Below, piece by piece: positions 43,223 to 52,053 of a stretch of 64,000 nucleotides of DNA; position 1 is the stretch's first letter, and the number at the start of each line of letters is the position of its first letter. Both the position numbers and the translations under genes were made by a program. The notes under the pieces were generated by a model. That model did no database searches, was not told the origin of the DNA, and saw only the letters and a list, made by a program, of their open reading frames with translations. Source of the stretch: Mesobacillus boroniphilus (GTDB lineage Bacteria; Bacillota; Bacilli; Bacillales; Cytobacillaceae); contig NZ_QTKX01000001.1 of assembly GCF_018424685.1 (NCBI RefSeq), forward strand, positions 1,488,001-1,552,000. The letters are read 5' to 3'.

Positions 43223-43735
43223 ATGTATCTTGCTATTGCCGTGGCAGTTCATTTGATACTTGCTTATTTTTTGATTGACTGGAAACGATGGAGGGATTAC
43301 TATCCAACAATTCAATTTTATATAATAAGTAATTTAATGTATAATTTCTTATTCTTCAACCATACTTTATGGGCTTACAAGCCGAGGTCACCATGGCTGA
43401 ACCATACATTCATTGATTTATCCTTTAGTTTGATCATGATGCCTATAATATTAATGATATATTTAAGACATATCCCAAAAGTGTTTAAAAATGCTCTGTT
43501 CTACATATCAACATGGGTCATTATTTTTACTGTCGTTGAATACTTTTTTCAAAGAAGCGGTTTGTTTATCTATAATAATGGGTGGGGAATAATTAATTCG
43601 GCAATCTTCAATGTCATTATGCTTTCAGTCCTCGGGATTCACTATAGACGACCTTTATATGGCATATTGATTTCGATTCCTATTATAGCAATACTGCTGT
43701 ATTTCCATCACCCTTCATTTGGTGACTTGAAATAG
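43223..43735 (+). CDS. CBO0543-family membrane protein
   Basis: A 170-residue protein with five to six helices and the family pattern: an early WKRWRDYYPTIQFYI, LIMMPIILMIYLRHIPK in the middle and NNGWGIINSAIFNVIMLSVL ... HYRRPLYG near the end. Function unknown; these proteins are common in sporeformers. A second member is at 60225. AGGAAG precedes ATG. Divergent from the VOC gene. Confidence 0.8.
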   Translation: MYLAIAVAVHLILAYFLIDWKRWRDYYPTIQFYIISNLMYNFLFFNHTLWAYKPRSPWLNHTFIDLSFSLIMMPIILMIYLRHIPKVFKNALFYISTWVIIFTVVEYFFQRSGLFIYNNGWGIINSAIFNVIMLSVLGIHYRRPLYGILISIPIIAILLYFHHPSFGDLK

Positions 43736-43903
43736 GTTCATACCCTCATGTATTTCCATGCTCATGGTTTATGCTTTGATTCCTATCCTCTTTTGCTAAT
43801 ATAATAATAATAGGTTGTTAAAGTCATTGACGATTTTCTTTACTATGAACAAGCAATCGAGTGATAAAAAAACATCCTAGAAAACAGTTTTTCGGGAGAT
43901 TTT

Positions 43904-44854
43904 ATGATACGTACAATTTCTGTTAGTCCTTCTGGTGATATCCAAACTGGCCGAAGTATCGACTCTTTGGTTTCAGACAGCGGTCATTGGTATTGGATTG
44001 ATTTCAATGAACCAACTGATGAAGAAATCGAATTATTGAAAGAACCATTACAGTTTCACCCTTTATCCATTGAAGATTGTATTCATACACTACAAAGACC
44101 AAAGCTCGATTATTATGATGATAATCACTTTTTTGTTTTCCAGGCTTTGAATGGAGAGTCCATGGAGAAGGAAGAAGTTGATTTATTCCTTGGACACAAC
44201 TATATCGTTACCTACCATAGCGTCAGCACACGAGAAGTTGAGGACGTCTGGAAGAGATTAGAGCTTGCGAAGGCACCCGGTGAATGGAACCCATCGATTG
44301 TTCTCTATCATGTTTTAGATAAAATAGTCGATAATTATTTCCCTCATGTATACCGAATTGAGGATTTATTGAATGAAATAGATGAAAATTCAGCTGACCG
44401 CTCGATGGAGGAACTGCTTGAAGATTTATTCGATACAAGACATGAGCTGCTCTCTTTAAGGCATACCATCACTCCGATGAGGGATTTGGTATACAGGATG
44501 ATTAATTCCCATCGCCTTTCCGGGATACTTGAACAAGAGGAATACTTTGCGGACATTCATGACCATTTATTGAGATTAGCTGAAAAGGTTGAAGCAAGCC
44601 GTGAATTGACAACAGATATGCGGGACAGCTATTTGTCGATCAATTCTCATGAAACGAATCGTGTAATGAAAGTACTTACTGTGATTACAACTATTTTCAT
44701 GCCACTCACCTTCATAGCAGGGATTTACGGGATGAATTTTCAGAATATGCCGGAACTCTCCTGGCGATATGGTTACTTCGGAGCATTGTTTGCCATGTTT
44801 GTCATAGGGATGACCATGTACTTCTGGTTCAGGAAGAAAGGCTGGTTTAAATAA
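43904..44854 (+). CDS. CorA-family magnesium/divalent cation transporter
   Basis: A 316-residue CorA: cytoplasmic alpha/beta domain, long helix (ELLEDLFDTRHELLSLRHTITPMRD), and two C-terminal membrane helices joined by the selectivity motif YGMNF. It ends in the basic FRKKGWFK. GGGAGATTTT precedes ATG. A second CorA gene lies at 46317 on the other strand. Mg2+ (or Co2+) uptake as a pentamer is the family function. Confidence 0.92.
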   Translation: MIRTISVSPSGDIQTGRSIDSLVSDSGHWYWIDFNEPTDEEIELLKEPLQFHPLSIEDCIHTLQRPKLDYYDDNHFFVFQALNGESMEKEEVDLFLGHNYIVTYHSVSTREVEDVWKRLELAKAPGEWNPSIVLYHVLDKIVDNYFPHVYRIEDLLNEIDENSADRSMEELLEDLFDTRHELLSLRHTITPMRDLVYRMINSHRLSGILEQEEYFADIHDHLLRLAEKVEASRELTTDMRDSYLSINSHETNRVMKVLTVITTIFMPLTFIAGIYGMNFQNMPELSWRYGYFGALFAMFVIGMTMYFWFRKKGWFK

Positions 44855-44857
44855 AGT

Positions 44858-44895
44858 GAAAAACCATTAAAGCTACATGCTTTAATGGTTTTTTT
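44858..44895. terminator. Bidirectional terminator after corA
   Basis: AAAACCATTAAAG / CTTTAATGGTTTT with CTACATG loop and T runs; it overlaps the stop codon of the convergent 64-aa gene. Confidence 0.9.
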
Positions 44896-45076
44896 CGTTT
44901 TGCCTTTTATCGTCTTCCTGTAGGTTTATAAAATCTTCGACCAGACATTTACTGCTTATAATCATGCCTGACAAGAAAAATGTAATCGTAACCGTGAACG
45001 GAAAATAAAAGTACGCTAACAGAGAAGTGGCAATTGTCCACACCAGCCAAAAATATTTTTCATGATATTCAGCCAT
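44882..45076 (-). CDS. Small membrane protein downstream of spoIIP, 64 aa
   Basis: Two hydrophobic helices (FWLVWTIATSLLAYFYFPF; VTITFFLSGMIIS) and a charged tail. It overlaps the end of spoIIP by 8 nt, with GAGG in the spoIIP 3' end, so it is translationally coupled. Family not recognised. Confidence 0.7.
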   Translation of the reverse strand: MAEYHEKYFWLVWTIATSLLAYFYFPFTVTITFFLSGMIISSKCLVEDFINLQEDDKRQNEKNH

Positions 45077-46199
45077 TTACCTCTTCCGCCTTCCAATAAA
45101 TCTGGCTGATCGCGTCCGCTAACGCTTCTATTGTATTCTTTAATTCCTTCATATTGTTGTCAACACCGCCAACCTCCACTACTAACGTGTTTGCATGCAA
45201 ATCTTGATTATAAATTCCATCAACGCCGATTCCTTTTTTAGGCAAAACTCCCTTACTGATCCCTGGATAATCTTTATTCAGGATTTTATGAAGTTCGTTT
45301 GCAAACTGCAGGTTCTTTTGGAAGTTCTTATTTTCCTCGCCAATGACAAAAACTAATCTAGCATAAGGCTCGTTATTAATGGTGGTTGTAGTCGAATCCT
45401 TTCTGACAGAATCTCGGTGCAGATCAATAAAGTACTCTAATTTCTTATTTCCAGCCATTGCCTTTTGAACCAACGAACGTGAAATCTCATAAGACTTATG
45501 TGTCAGCCAGCCTTTCTTATCCAACTCCTGGCCAATATTGGTCTTATCCACGCTCGCTCCAACCCCTCTTTTCTCCAATTCCTGACCTAGCAATTCACCT
45601 ACAATAGTGATATTTGTCTTGCCGTCAACAGCCTCATTTTCATTCTCTGCTCCTTCCAGACCCAACAAAGGCAAGTAAGATTCCCAACTATGTGTATGGT
45701 AAATGAATATCGATTTTTCTGTTGGTGAAGAACCTGAGTATATTTTGCCGCTGTTCAGTTCCTTCAGTTCATTAGCAGCCATATTCCTCTCCTGAAGCAG
45801 AACCTCCATTGGAGGGGCAGATTCAATCGGGATATCCGTAAAATCAACACCTTCATCTGCAATAAGAAAGTTTGAATCAAAAGCCATGAAACCCGGAATT
45901 TCACTCCTGATCAGACTCCTGATGTCATTCATTTCAACATTTGTAAGCAATTTGAAACCAGTAGAAAGAACCGGCAAATCAGCATTTGACCCTGTCAATG
46001 CATGTCCAATCAAAGGGTTCTCATAACTGATGATCCTGAGGAAGACCTCCGCTCCTATATCTCCGTTTACTTTGAATTTAAAAAAGCTTATGTTCGAGGA
46101 TGAAATAAAACCAGCGACCAGAAAAAAACAGAGTGTACAAACTAATATAATGAAACCTGAGAGCATTTTCCTATAAACATTGGCCAATATTCTTGTCAT
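45069..46199 (-). CDS. spoIIP: Stage II sporulation protein P (SpoIIP) paralogue
   Basis: A 376-residue protein: one N-terminal membrane helix (about 15-33), a linker, and the SpoIIP amidase/endopeptidase domain: IFIYHTHSWESYLP (zinc-binding HTH), NITIVGELLGQELEKRG, YFIDLHRDSVRKD, RLVFVIGEEN and VVEVGGVDNNMKE. SpoIIP with SpoIID and SpoIIM hydrolyses septal peptidoglycan during engulfment. The usual spoIIP lies next to gpr; this copy has no such neighbours, so it may be a second paralogue. AAAGGGTG precedes ATG. Confidence 0.9.
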   Translation of the reverse strand: MTRILANVYRKMLSGFIILVCTLCFFLVAGFISSSNISFFKFKVNGDIGAEVFLRIISYENPLIGHALTGSNADLPVLSTGFKLLTNVEMNDIRSLIRSEIPGFMAFDSNFLIADEGVDFTDIPIESAPPMEVLLQERNMAANELKELNSGKIYSGSSPTEKSIFIYHTHSWESYLPLLGLEGAENENEAVDGKTNITIVGELLGQELEKRGVGASVDKTNIGQELDKKGWLTHKSYEISRSLVQKAMAGNKKLEYFIDLHRDSVRKDSTTTTINNEPYARLVFVIGEENKNFQKNLQFANELHKILNKDYPGISKGVLPKKGIGVDGIYNQDLHANTLVVEVGGVDNNMKELKNTIEALADAISQIYWKAEEVNG

Positions 46200-46283
46200 T
46201 CAATCACCCTTTTGCATGTGATACCAATTTGAAAGTTTAATCTCTGTTAATCCATAAATATGTATAAAAGAAGATTTTAGACT

Positions 46284-46313
46284 AAAAAACGCCCGGACAG
46301 ATGTCCTGGCGTT
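46284..46313 (-). terminator. Terminator of the second corA gene
   Basis: Minus strand AACGCCAGGACA / TGTCCGGGCGTT followed by TTTTTAG. Confidence 0.88.
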
Positions 46314-46316
46314 CAG

Positions 46317-47255
46317 CTAGAAATATTTCTTTTTCCAGAAAATGAATGCGGTTAACCCGGCTAGTAACACAGCCATACTGATTGCCAGGAAGAACGCAAA
46401 TGGATTGTGCTGAAATGGAAGATCTACGTTCATACCGTAAAAGCTTGCCACCATGGTCGGAAACGAAAGAATGATTGTTATGGATGTTAGGAATTTCATT
46501 ACCATATTGAGATTATTAGAAATGATAGAGGCGAATGCGTCCATCATCCCGCTTAAAATGGAACTATATGTCTCTGCCATTTCGATGGCCTGGGTATTTT
46601 CAATGATGACATCCTCCAGCAAATCCTTGTCTTCTTCATACATTTTCAAATAATTGAAGCGCATAATTTTCGCAAGTACCACTTTATTGGATTTTAGTGA
46701 TGTCGTGAAGTAAACCAAGCTTTTCTCCAAAGCGAGAAAAGCATATAATTCCTTGTTTTTCATCGACTGATGCAACTCGCGCTCAATCTCATTTGTCTTT
46801 TTATTGATTTGTTTCAGGTACCTTAAATAATAAATAGAAATAACGTAAAGGATCTGCAGGGCAAATCTCGTTTTCTTAAAAGTATAAAATTCCTTGACTC
46901 TGTTTAACTTGAATTCATTTAAGACAGGCGTCTCTTTTAGAGAAACTGTGATGATGCAATTCGCAGTCTGGATAATTCCGACTGGTATGGTTTCGTAAAT
47001 CGGAAAGCCAGATTCATCATGGGTGATGTATGGATAGTCAACGATTATATAGACAATACCGTCTTCCTTTTCAACCCTTGGTCTCTCTTCATCGTCAAGG
47101 GCATCCTTTATGAAATCCACTGCGATTCCCGTTTCACTGGCAACCCTTATGATTTCATCTTCAGAAGGATGTACCATATTAACCCAGGAGCCTTTAGAGA
47201 TTTCTTCTACACGTGTTAAATGTCTTTCTTCATTGCTTTTAAAGATTTCTAGCAT
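46317..47255 (-). CDS. CorA-family transporter, second copy
   Basis: A 312-residue CorA-like transporter: VDFIKDALDDEERPRVEKEDG in the cytoplasmic domain, the long helix region (EIERELHQSMKNKELYAFLALEKSLVYF) and two membrane helices with YGMNVDLP. This is the branch with GMNV rather than GMNF. Start at ATG 47255, 8-9 nt after GAGGAGG. A 40-codon ORF with an EPDPD motif ends 20 nt upstream and may regulate it. Confidence 0.92.
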   Translation of the reverse strand: MLEIFKSNEERHLTRVEEISKGSWVNMVHPSEDEIIRVASETGIAVDFIKDALDDEERPRVEKEDGIVYIIVDYPYITHDESGFPIYETIPVGIIQTANCIITVSLKETPVLNEFKLNRVKEFYTFKKTRFALQILYVISIYYLRYLKQINKKTNEIERELHQSMKNKELYAFLALEKSLVYFTTSLKSNKVVLAKIMRFNYLKMYEEDKDLLEDVIIENTQAIEMAETYSSILSGMMDAFASIISNNLNMVMKFLTSITIILSFPTMVASFYGMNVDLPFQHNPFAFFLAISMAVLLAGLTAFIFWKKKYF

Positions 47256-47275
47256 TTGACCAACCTCCTCTTTAA

Positions 47276-47398
47276 TTATTGAGGAAGCCAACTACCTTTT
47301 TTCAGAGTTGATAGTCTTGCAGCATTCAATTGTATCAAATCTAATAGATTATCGACTTCCCCGGACCTATCGGGATCAGGTTCTTTTGAATAACCCAA
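47276..47398 (-). CDS. 40-aa ORF upstream of corA, possible leader peptide
   Basis: TTG start 9 nt after AAAGGAG; the peptide begins MGYSKEPDPDRSGEV and continues with a helical Leu-rich segment (NLLDLIQLNAARL) to KKGSWLPQ. Its stop is 20 nt before the corA start, with the corA ribosome site in between. The EPDPD run resembles the EPDP of MgtL, the Mg2+-sensing leader peptide of enterobacterial mgtA. It could be a regulator in cis, or simply a small protein gene. Confidence 0.6.
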   Translation of the reverse strand: MGYSKEPDPDRSGEVDNLLDLIQLNAARLSTLKKGSWLPQ

Positions 47399-47502
47399 AG
47401 ATACCAACTCCTTTCTATTTTCACCTCTTACATCTTACTCCTGGCAGGGCAAAACTACAATGGGAATCTTAAAATGAAAATAATATTTAAATAAAGCAAT
47501 TG

Positions 47503-47536
47503 AAAAGACGTCTGACTGAAAAAGCAGCCAGACGTT
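47503..47536 (-). terminator. Terminator of the sigma/anti-sigma operon
   Basis: Minus strand ACGTCTGGCTG / CAGTCAGACGT with CTTTTT loop, then CTTTT. Confidence 0.8.
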
Positions 47537-47631
47537 CTATATATTTTAATTCACACTATTCAGGTTTTTAAATTAAGCTGTCATGCACCAAATGCTTCTC
47601 CGAAATAAATTATAAGTTTATACTAAAGAAT

Positions 47632-49131
47632 TTATTGAATTGGCATAAACCCTACTTTCCAGACACCATCCAGGTCTTTAATTAACCTGAATCCTTGGAC
47701 TCCATTTTTACTTTCAAATTTGAGATAACCCTCATAATCACTTGTTTCTACAAATTCACCTGCCTGTATTCCCTGAAAGGCTGCAAGTATCTCCTCACTA
47801 CTTGATGAGAATTCACTGGAATCCTGTATATGTTCTGCCTTTGACCACCTTACATGTTCTGGACGGGTTGTATATAAAGCATATTCAGTTTCCGGGTCAC
47901 TATCTAATTGGGCCTGGACATACAGCTTAGCTATACTTAATGGTGGAAGGTCTTTTAAGTGTTTACTTGAATGGTTTTGTTTAAATAGCTCATAGGCAAG
48001 CATTTCTTGTTCATCAAGTTTAAAAGGAGTGGAATCCAGTAAAACTTCTCCCGACCGCTGCTCCTCCTCTACCAAACTTCCATCTGACCTTAATAGCTTT
48101 GCAAATACTTTCCCATTCAAAGTATAAAACATCGACATTCTCATCACTTTTTCTTCCGGTGACCAGCCGATCCAGAATTGTATTCCAATGTTCTGGCTGC
48201 GAAGATTTTCAAAGTCTACGATACCTTTATCAGGTACCTTGCTCACCGTACCCTTATCAACATAGAATTGATAGAGCCAATCCTTGACGGAACCGTCCTC
48301 TGCATCAGCATTCACAAATTCATTGAAATCTTGCCCAAATGCAGTTTTGACTTCTTCTTCTGTCATTCCCAATCTGAAATTCTTTTCCAGATATTCTGCC
48401 TTTTCTTTAACTTTTTCGTCTTTTATAGCATTGTTTTTTTCAGGACCTATTGAATCGAAAATTTTAATGTTTTTTTCATCTGACATGTCAAGCAGCAGAC
48501 GCCTTTTAACCTGGGTTTTTGTTTCTTTATCGACAAAAGTAAAAGTTACTAGTTCACGCCCCTTTTCATCAATCTCAACCATTTCAACGTTTATCGTTGA
48601 AAAATCAACTTTTTCATAGTATTTCAACACTTCATTAATATTGTTATCGTAGTACTCATACAGTAGCACATCTTTAATGTATACTTCGTCACCTTGTTGT
48701 AGTGCATCAAAGTAGAAGACAAGTTCACGGGCAGCATTGGGGGATCCGGTCGATTTGGTTACAGTTTGATATATTTGCTGAAATGCTTCATTATTACCTG
48801 TGATGGTGTAAATATCCCTTTCCCTTTCACTCCGTTCCTCCTCGCTCTTGTCTTTCTTCTCGGCATCAATTGTTTTAACAGGTTGACTTTGTTCACTTTC
48901 AGACTTAGACCCTATAAGAGAAGCTGTCAATAATGTAAATAACATTACTGCCATAACCACTGGAACTAAAATAGGCCATCGGAATGACTGATTCCCGGAG
49001 ATAGGAACCTTCCTCCCCTCAATGAGTTCACTTCTAAGTTTTTCAATGAAACTTTCATCAGGCTCAAGATCTGGCCTATGCTTTAAAGGCGCCAGGAACC
49101 GTTGGTCAAACGACTCTTTACGATTGTCCAT
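47632..49131 (-). CDS. Putative anti-sigma factor with large extracytoplasmic domain
   Basis: About 499 residues: a short cytoplasmic N-terminus (DNRKESFDQRFLAPLKHRPDLEPDESF), one membrane helix (about residues 50-75), a charged linker (KKDKSEEERSERERD) and a 400-residue outer domain with no recognised motif. Position after an ECF sigma gene with overlap makes it the likely anti-sigma factor; the outer domain would sense envelope stress. Start at ATG 49131 preferred (GGGTGGG upstream) over ATG 49152. Confidence 0.75.
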   Translation of the reverse strand: MDNRKESFDQRFLAPLKHRPDLEPDESFIEKLRSELIEGRKVPISGNQSFRWPILVPVVMAVMLFTLLTASLIGSKSESEQSQPVKTIDAEKKDKSEEERSERERDIYTITGNNEAFQQIYQTVTKSTGSPNAARELVFYFDALQQGDEVYIKDVLLYEYYDNNINEVLKYYEKVDFSTINVEMVEIDEKGRELVTFTFVDKETKTQVKRRLLLDMSDEKNIKIFDSIGPEKNNAIKDEKVKEKAEYLEKNFRLGMTEEEVKTAFGQDFNEFVNADAEDGSVKDWLYQFYVDKGTVSKVPDKGIVDFENLRSQNIGIQFWIGWSPEEKVMRMSMFYTLNGKVFAKLLRSDGSLVEEEQRSGEVLLDSTPFKLDEQEMLAYELFKQNHSSKHLKDLPPLSIAKLYVQAQLDSDPETEYALYTTRPEHVRWSKAEHIQDSSEFSSSSEEILAAFQGIQAGEFVETSDYEGYLKFESKNGVQGFRLIKDLDGVWKVGFMPIQ

Positions 49132-49651
49132 CTCTAAGTTCCCACCCTTCATTATTTGATAAGACCTGTTTTTTTAAGAGTTGTAGAGCACGATGATAAT
49201 CAACACGTACTTTCGCTTCGCTGCATCCGAGTATTTCAGCTGTTTCTTTTATGCTCGATTCTTTCAATCCACGCAAGATTACAACCGTCCTGTATTGCTG
49301 CTTTAATTTTAGCAACGCACTTTGCAACTCTGTCCATTCCCCTTTTCGTATCAGGCGATCTTCCGGTGTATCAGAGTCTTTATCTTTTCCAATCGCCCAA
49401 TCTGGAAATAAGCTGACAAATTTTCTTTTACGATGTAAATCCATTGCAGTATTCTTTGTGATGGATAATATCCATGTTTTGAGTTTGGTCTGATCCTTTA
49501 AACTACCAATAGAATTCATAATTTTTATGAATGTTTCCTGGGTTATATCCTCTGCTTCCTGTTTGTTGTTTGTAAAATAAAGTGCAAAATGATAGACATC
49601 ACGATAATATAAGTCATAAATTTCATTTATATCTTGCCGCTTAGAACCCAC
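49118..49651 (-). CDS. ECF-family RNA polymerase sigma factor
   Basis: A 177-residue sigma factor: region 2 (YYRDVYHFALYFTNNKQEAEDITQETFIKIM; KTWILSITKNTAMDLHRKRK) and region 4 (LKQQYRTVVILRGLKESSIKETAEILGCSEAKVRVDYHRAL in two blocks). GTG start behind GGGGGAG. It overlaps the downstream anti-sigma candidate. An ECF promoter upstream (TGAAAC, 16 nt, CGAC) suggests autoregulation, as for sigma-W, -X and -M. Confidence 0.93.
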   Translation of the reverse strand: MGSKRQDINEIYDLYYRDVYHFALYFTNNKQEAEDITQETFIKIMNSIGSLKDQTKLKTWILSITKNTAMDLHRKRKFVSLFPDWAIGKDKDSDTPEDRLIRKGEWTELQSALLKLKQQYRTVVILRGLKESSIKETAEILGCSEAKVRVDYHRALQLLKKQVLSNNEGWELRDGQS

Positions 49652-49674
49652 TTATCACTCCCCCGTTCCCAAAT

Positions 49675-49702
49675 AAGTCGCATGAGCGGACATTTTGTTT
49701 CA
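49675..49702 (-). promoter_or_regulatory. ECF-type autoregulatory promoter
   Basis: Minus strand TGAAAC (49697-49702), 16 nt, CGACTT (49675-49680), 24 nt before the sigma gene. Confidence 0.75.
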
Positions 49703-49875
49703 GCTTTTTTGAAATTTTTATGAATTCAAAGAAATGCTATGTATAACAGTGATCATAGCTTCCGCTTTTCCCAATGAGAAAAAATAATATATAATGGAAG
49801 GTAAATTAGGATTCCAACCTAATTTTACCAGCCTTTATGGTTACTAAAAAGCTTCATCTTAAAAGGAGAAATCAT

Positions 49876-51993
49876 ATGCACTTACTGCAAAGATTCTGGG
49901 AGGCTGTTGTTCGATTCTGGAAACGGCGCCACCTGACTCAAATCTTGTTATTAATCTTATTGGTTTTCATATTGCTCTCGATCCTTTGGTTCGCCTTTAT
50001 CGCTAGCAGGGCGAATGTCCAGACCCTGAAGGATGGATTGAGCCAGGCAACCACCATTTATGATCGCAATGGGGATGAAGCAAGCAAGCTTGCTACCAAC
50101 CGTACAGGTGGAGTGTCGATAAAAGATATGCCAGAGCATGTCCCAAATGCCGTCATTGCTATTGAGGATGAACGCTTTTATGAGCATAACGGATTCGATA
50201 TTAAAGGCATTGCCCGTGCTTTTTTCGGAAACCTTTTAGCTGGAGGCATTACCGGGGGTGGCAGTACCCTTACCCAGCAGCTGACCAAAAACGCTTTGTT
50301 ATCTTCAGAGCGGACATACAAACGTAAAGTAGAAGAATTATTTTTGGCAGTCGAGCTTGAGAAGGTTTATGAAAAGGACGAAATCATAGAAATGTATCTG
50401 AACCAGGTGTATTTCGGCAGTGGCGCGTTTGGCATCAACAACGCCAGTAAAAAATACTTCGCAAAGGATATTCAGGATGTCACAATAAGTGAGGCTGCAC
50501 TGCTTGCCGGCCTGCTTAAAGCACCTTCTGCCCTAGATCCCTATAATAATTATGACGCTGCCATCAAACGCAGGAATATTGTTCTTTCTAAGATGAACGA
50601 ACTAGGGATGATAACAGATATCGAACATGCAAAAGCCAAGTCTGAAAAGATTGTATTGGAAGACGGAGGCGGCTCTCTCGCCGACCGCAAATATCCTTCT
50701 TATGTCGATGCAGTCTTGGATGAAGCCACAAGTAAATATGGCCTTACCCAGGATGAAATAATGACAAGAGGCTATCGTATCTATACTGAACTTGATCAGG
50801 ACATACAATCTGGTCTGGAAAAAGTGTTCCGACAGGATTATCTATTCCCTGATCGATCCAGTGATGTTTTAGTACAGAGTGGATCCGTACTGCTTAATCC
50901 GGAGAATGGGGGCGTCCGTGCACTAGTTGGAGGACGGGGGGAAAAAGTGTTCAGAGGATTCAACCGTGCAACCCACTTAAGGGCTCAGCCAGGATCGACC
51001 ATGAAACCTCTTGCCGTTTACACCCCGGCTTTAGAAGAAGGCTATGAATATGATTCCATGCTTGTTGACAAGAAGATGTCATTTAAAAACTACAGCCCAA
51101 AAAACTTCTCTGATACCTATCAGGGAGAAGTGCCAATGTATGAGGCCGTGGAAAAGTCAATTAACATACCTGCTGTTTGGCTTTTGAATGAAATAGGCTT
51201 GAATAAAGGAATTGATGCTGTAAGAAGATTTGGAATCAAAGTAGAAAAAGAAGACCAGAACCTGGCACTCGCCCTGGGAGGAATGCATAATGGTGTTTCT
51301 CCGCTACAGATGGCTGAAGCTTATTCTGTCTTCCCAAATGGCGGGAAGCGTCATGATGCCCATGTGATTACAAAAATTGTAGGTCCAACTGGCAAGGTGA
51401 TTGCAGAGCATGATGGCTCAACAACACGCGTTACTTCCAAATCAGTGGCCAATGAAATGACGTCAATGTTATTGAATGTCGTTGAAACAGGTACTGGTAA
51501 AGGGACAAATATTGAAGGTGTTGAGATTGCAGGAAAGACTGGGTCTACTCAGCTGCCTTATGCAGATATCAATGGAACAAAAGATCAATGGTTTGTAGGA
51601 TATACACCGAACATCGTCGGGGCTGTATGGCTGGGATATGATAAAACTGACCGGAAGCATTATTTATCCAGCAGCAGCTCAAAGGATGTAGTGCCACTGT
51701 TTAGAGCGATCATGGAAGCAACAGTGCCCCACATCGAGCAGGAAGAATTCAAAGTCCAATCAATCAACGATCGGCAGTCCGGTGCCATCGTTGATTATGA
51801 AGAGACAGAAAAAGCAATTAAGGAAAAAGCAAATGAACTGGAGAAAGAGTTAAAAGAGCGTGCTGGCCAAGTGGAGGAAAAACTAAAAGAGGAAGCGCCA
51901 AAGTGGAAAAAAGTATTTGAAAAAATGCAGGAAGACGCCGGTAAGGTTGGCGACAAAGTGATTGATAAACTTAGAGAGTGGCAAGGGCAATAA
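49876..51993 (+). CDS. Class A penicillin-binding protein (PbpF-like)
   Basis: A 705-residue bifunctional enzyme: short cytoplasmic N-terminus, membrane helix (about 25-48), GT51 glycosyltransferase domain (IEDERFYEHNGFD; GGGSTLTQQLTKN; EIIEMYLNQVYFGSGAFGI) and transpeptidase domain with PGSTMKP (SxxK), KSINIPA (SxN) and AGKTGSTQ (KTG). The last 70 residues form a charged amphipathic helix. It resembles PBP2c (PbpF) of B. subtilis. Start at ATG 49876 behind AAAAGGAG. Divergent from the ECF sigma gene. Confidence 0.93.
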   Translation: MHLLQRFWEAVVRFWKRRHLTQILLLILLVFILLSILWFAFIASRANVQTLKDGLSQATTIYDRNGDEASKLATNRTGGVSIKDMPEHVPNAVIAIEDERFYEHNGFDIKGIARAFFGNLLAGGITGGGSTLTQQLTKNALLSSERTYKRKVEELFLAVELEKVYEKDEIIEMYLNQVYFGSGAFGINNASKKYFAKDIQDVTISEAALLAGLLKAPSALDPYNNYDAAIKRRNIVLSKMNELGMITDIEHAKAKSEKIVLEDGGGSLADRKYPSYVDAVLDEATSKYGLTQDEIMTRGYRIYTELDQDIQSGLEKVFRQDYLFPDRSSDVLVQSGSVLLNPENGGVRALVGGRGEKVFRGFNRATHLRAQPGSTMKPLAVYTPALEEGYEYDSMLVDKKMSFKNYSPKNFSDTYQGEVPMYEAVEKSINIPAVWLLNEIGLNKGIDAVRRFGIKVEKEDQNLALALGGMHNGVSPLQMAEAYSVFPNGGKRHDAHVITKIVGPTGKVIAEHDGSTTRVTSKSVANEMTSMLLNVVETGTGKGTNIEGVEIAGKTGSTQLPYADINGTKDQWFVGYTPNIVGAVWLGYDKTDRKHYLSSSSSKDVVPLFRAIMEATVPHIEQEEFKVQSINDRQSGAIVDYEETEKAIKEKANELEKELKERAGQVEEKLKEEAPKWKKVFEKMQEDAGKVGDKVIDKLREWQGQ

Positions 51994-52000
51994 AAGTAAA

Positions 52001-52035
52001 TGTGAGCAGCTGGAATTAGCTGCTCACATTTTATT
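52001..52035 (+). terminator. Terminator of the class A PBP gene
   Basis: TGTGAGCAGCT / AGCTGCTCACA with a 6-nt loop and TTTTATTTT. Confidence 0.9.
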
Positions 52036-52053
52036 TTGCTGACGATAAGCCCC

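Noticed and set aside
47399..47502. M-box magnesium riboswitch before corA
   Set aside because: Only about 105 nt separate the upstream ORF from the terminator, too short for an M-box, and its conserved elements are not seen.
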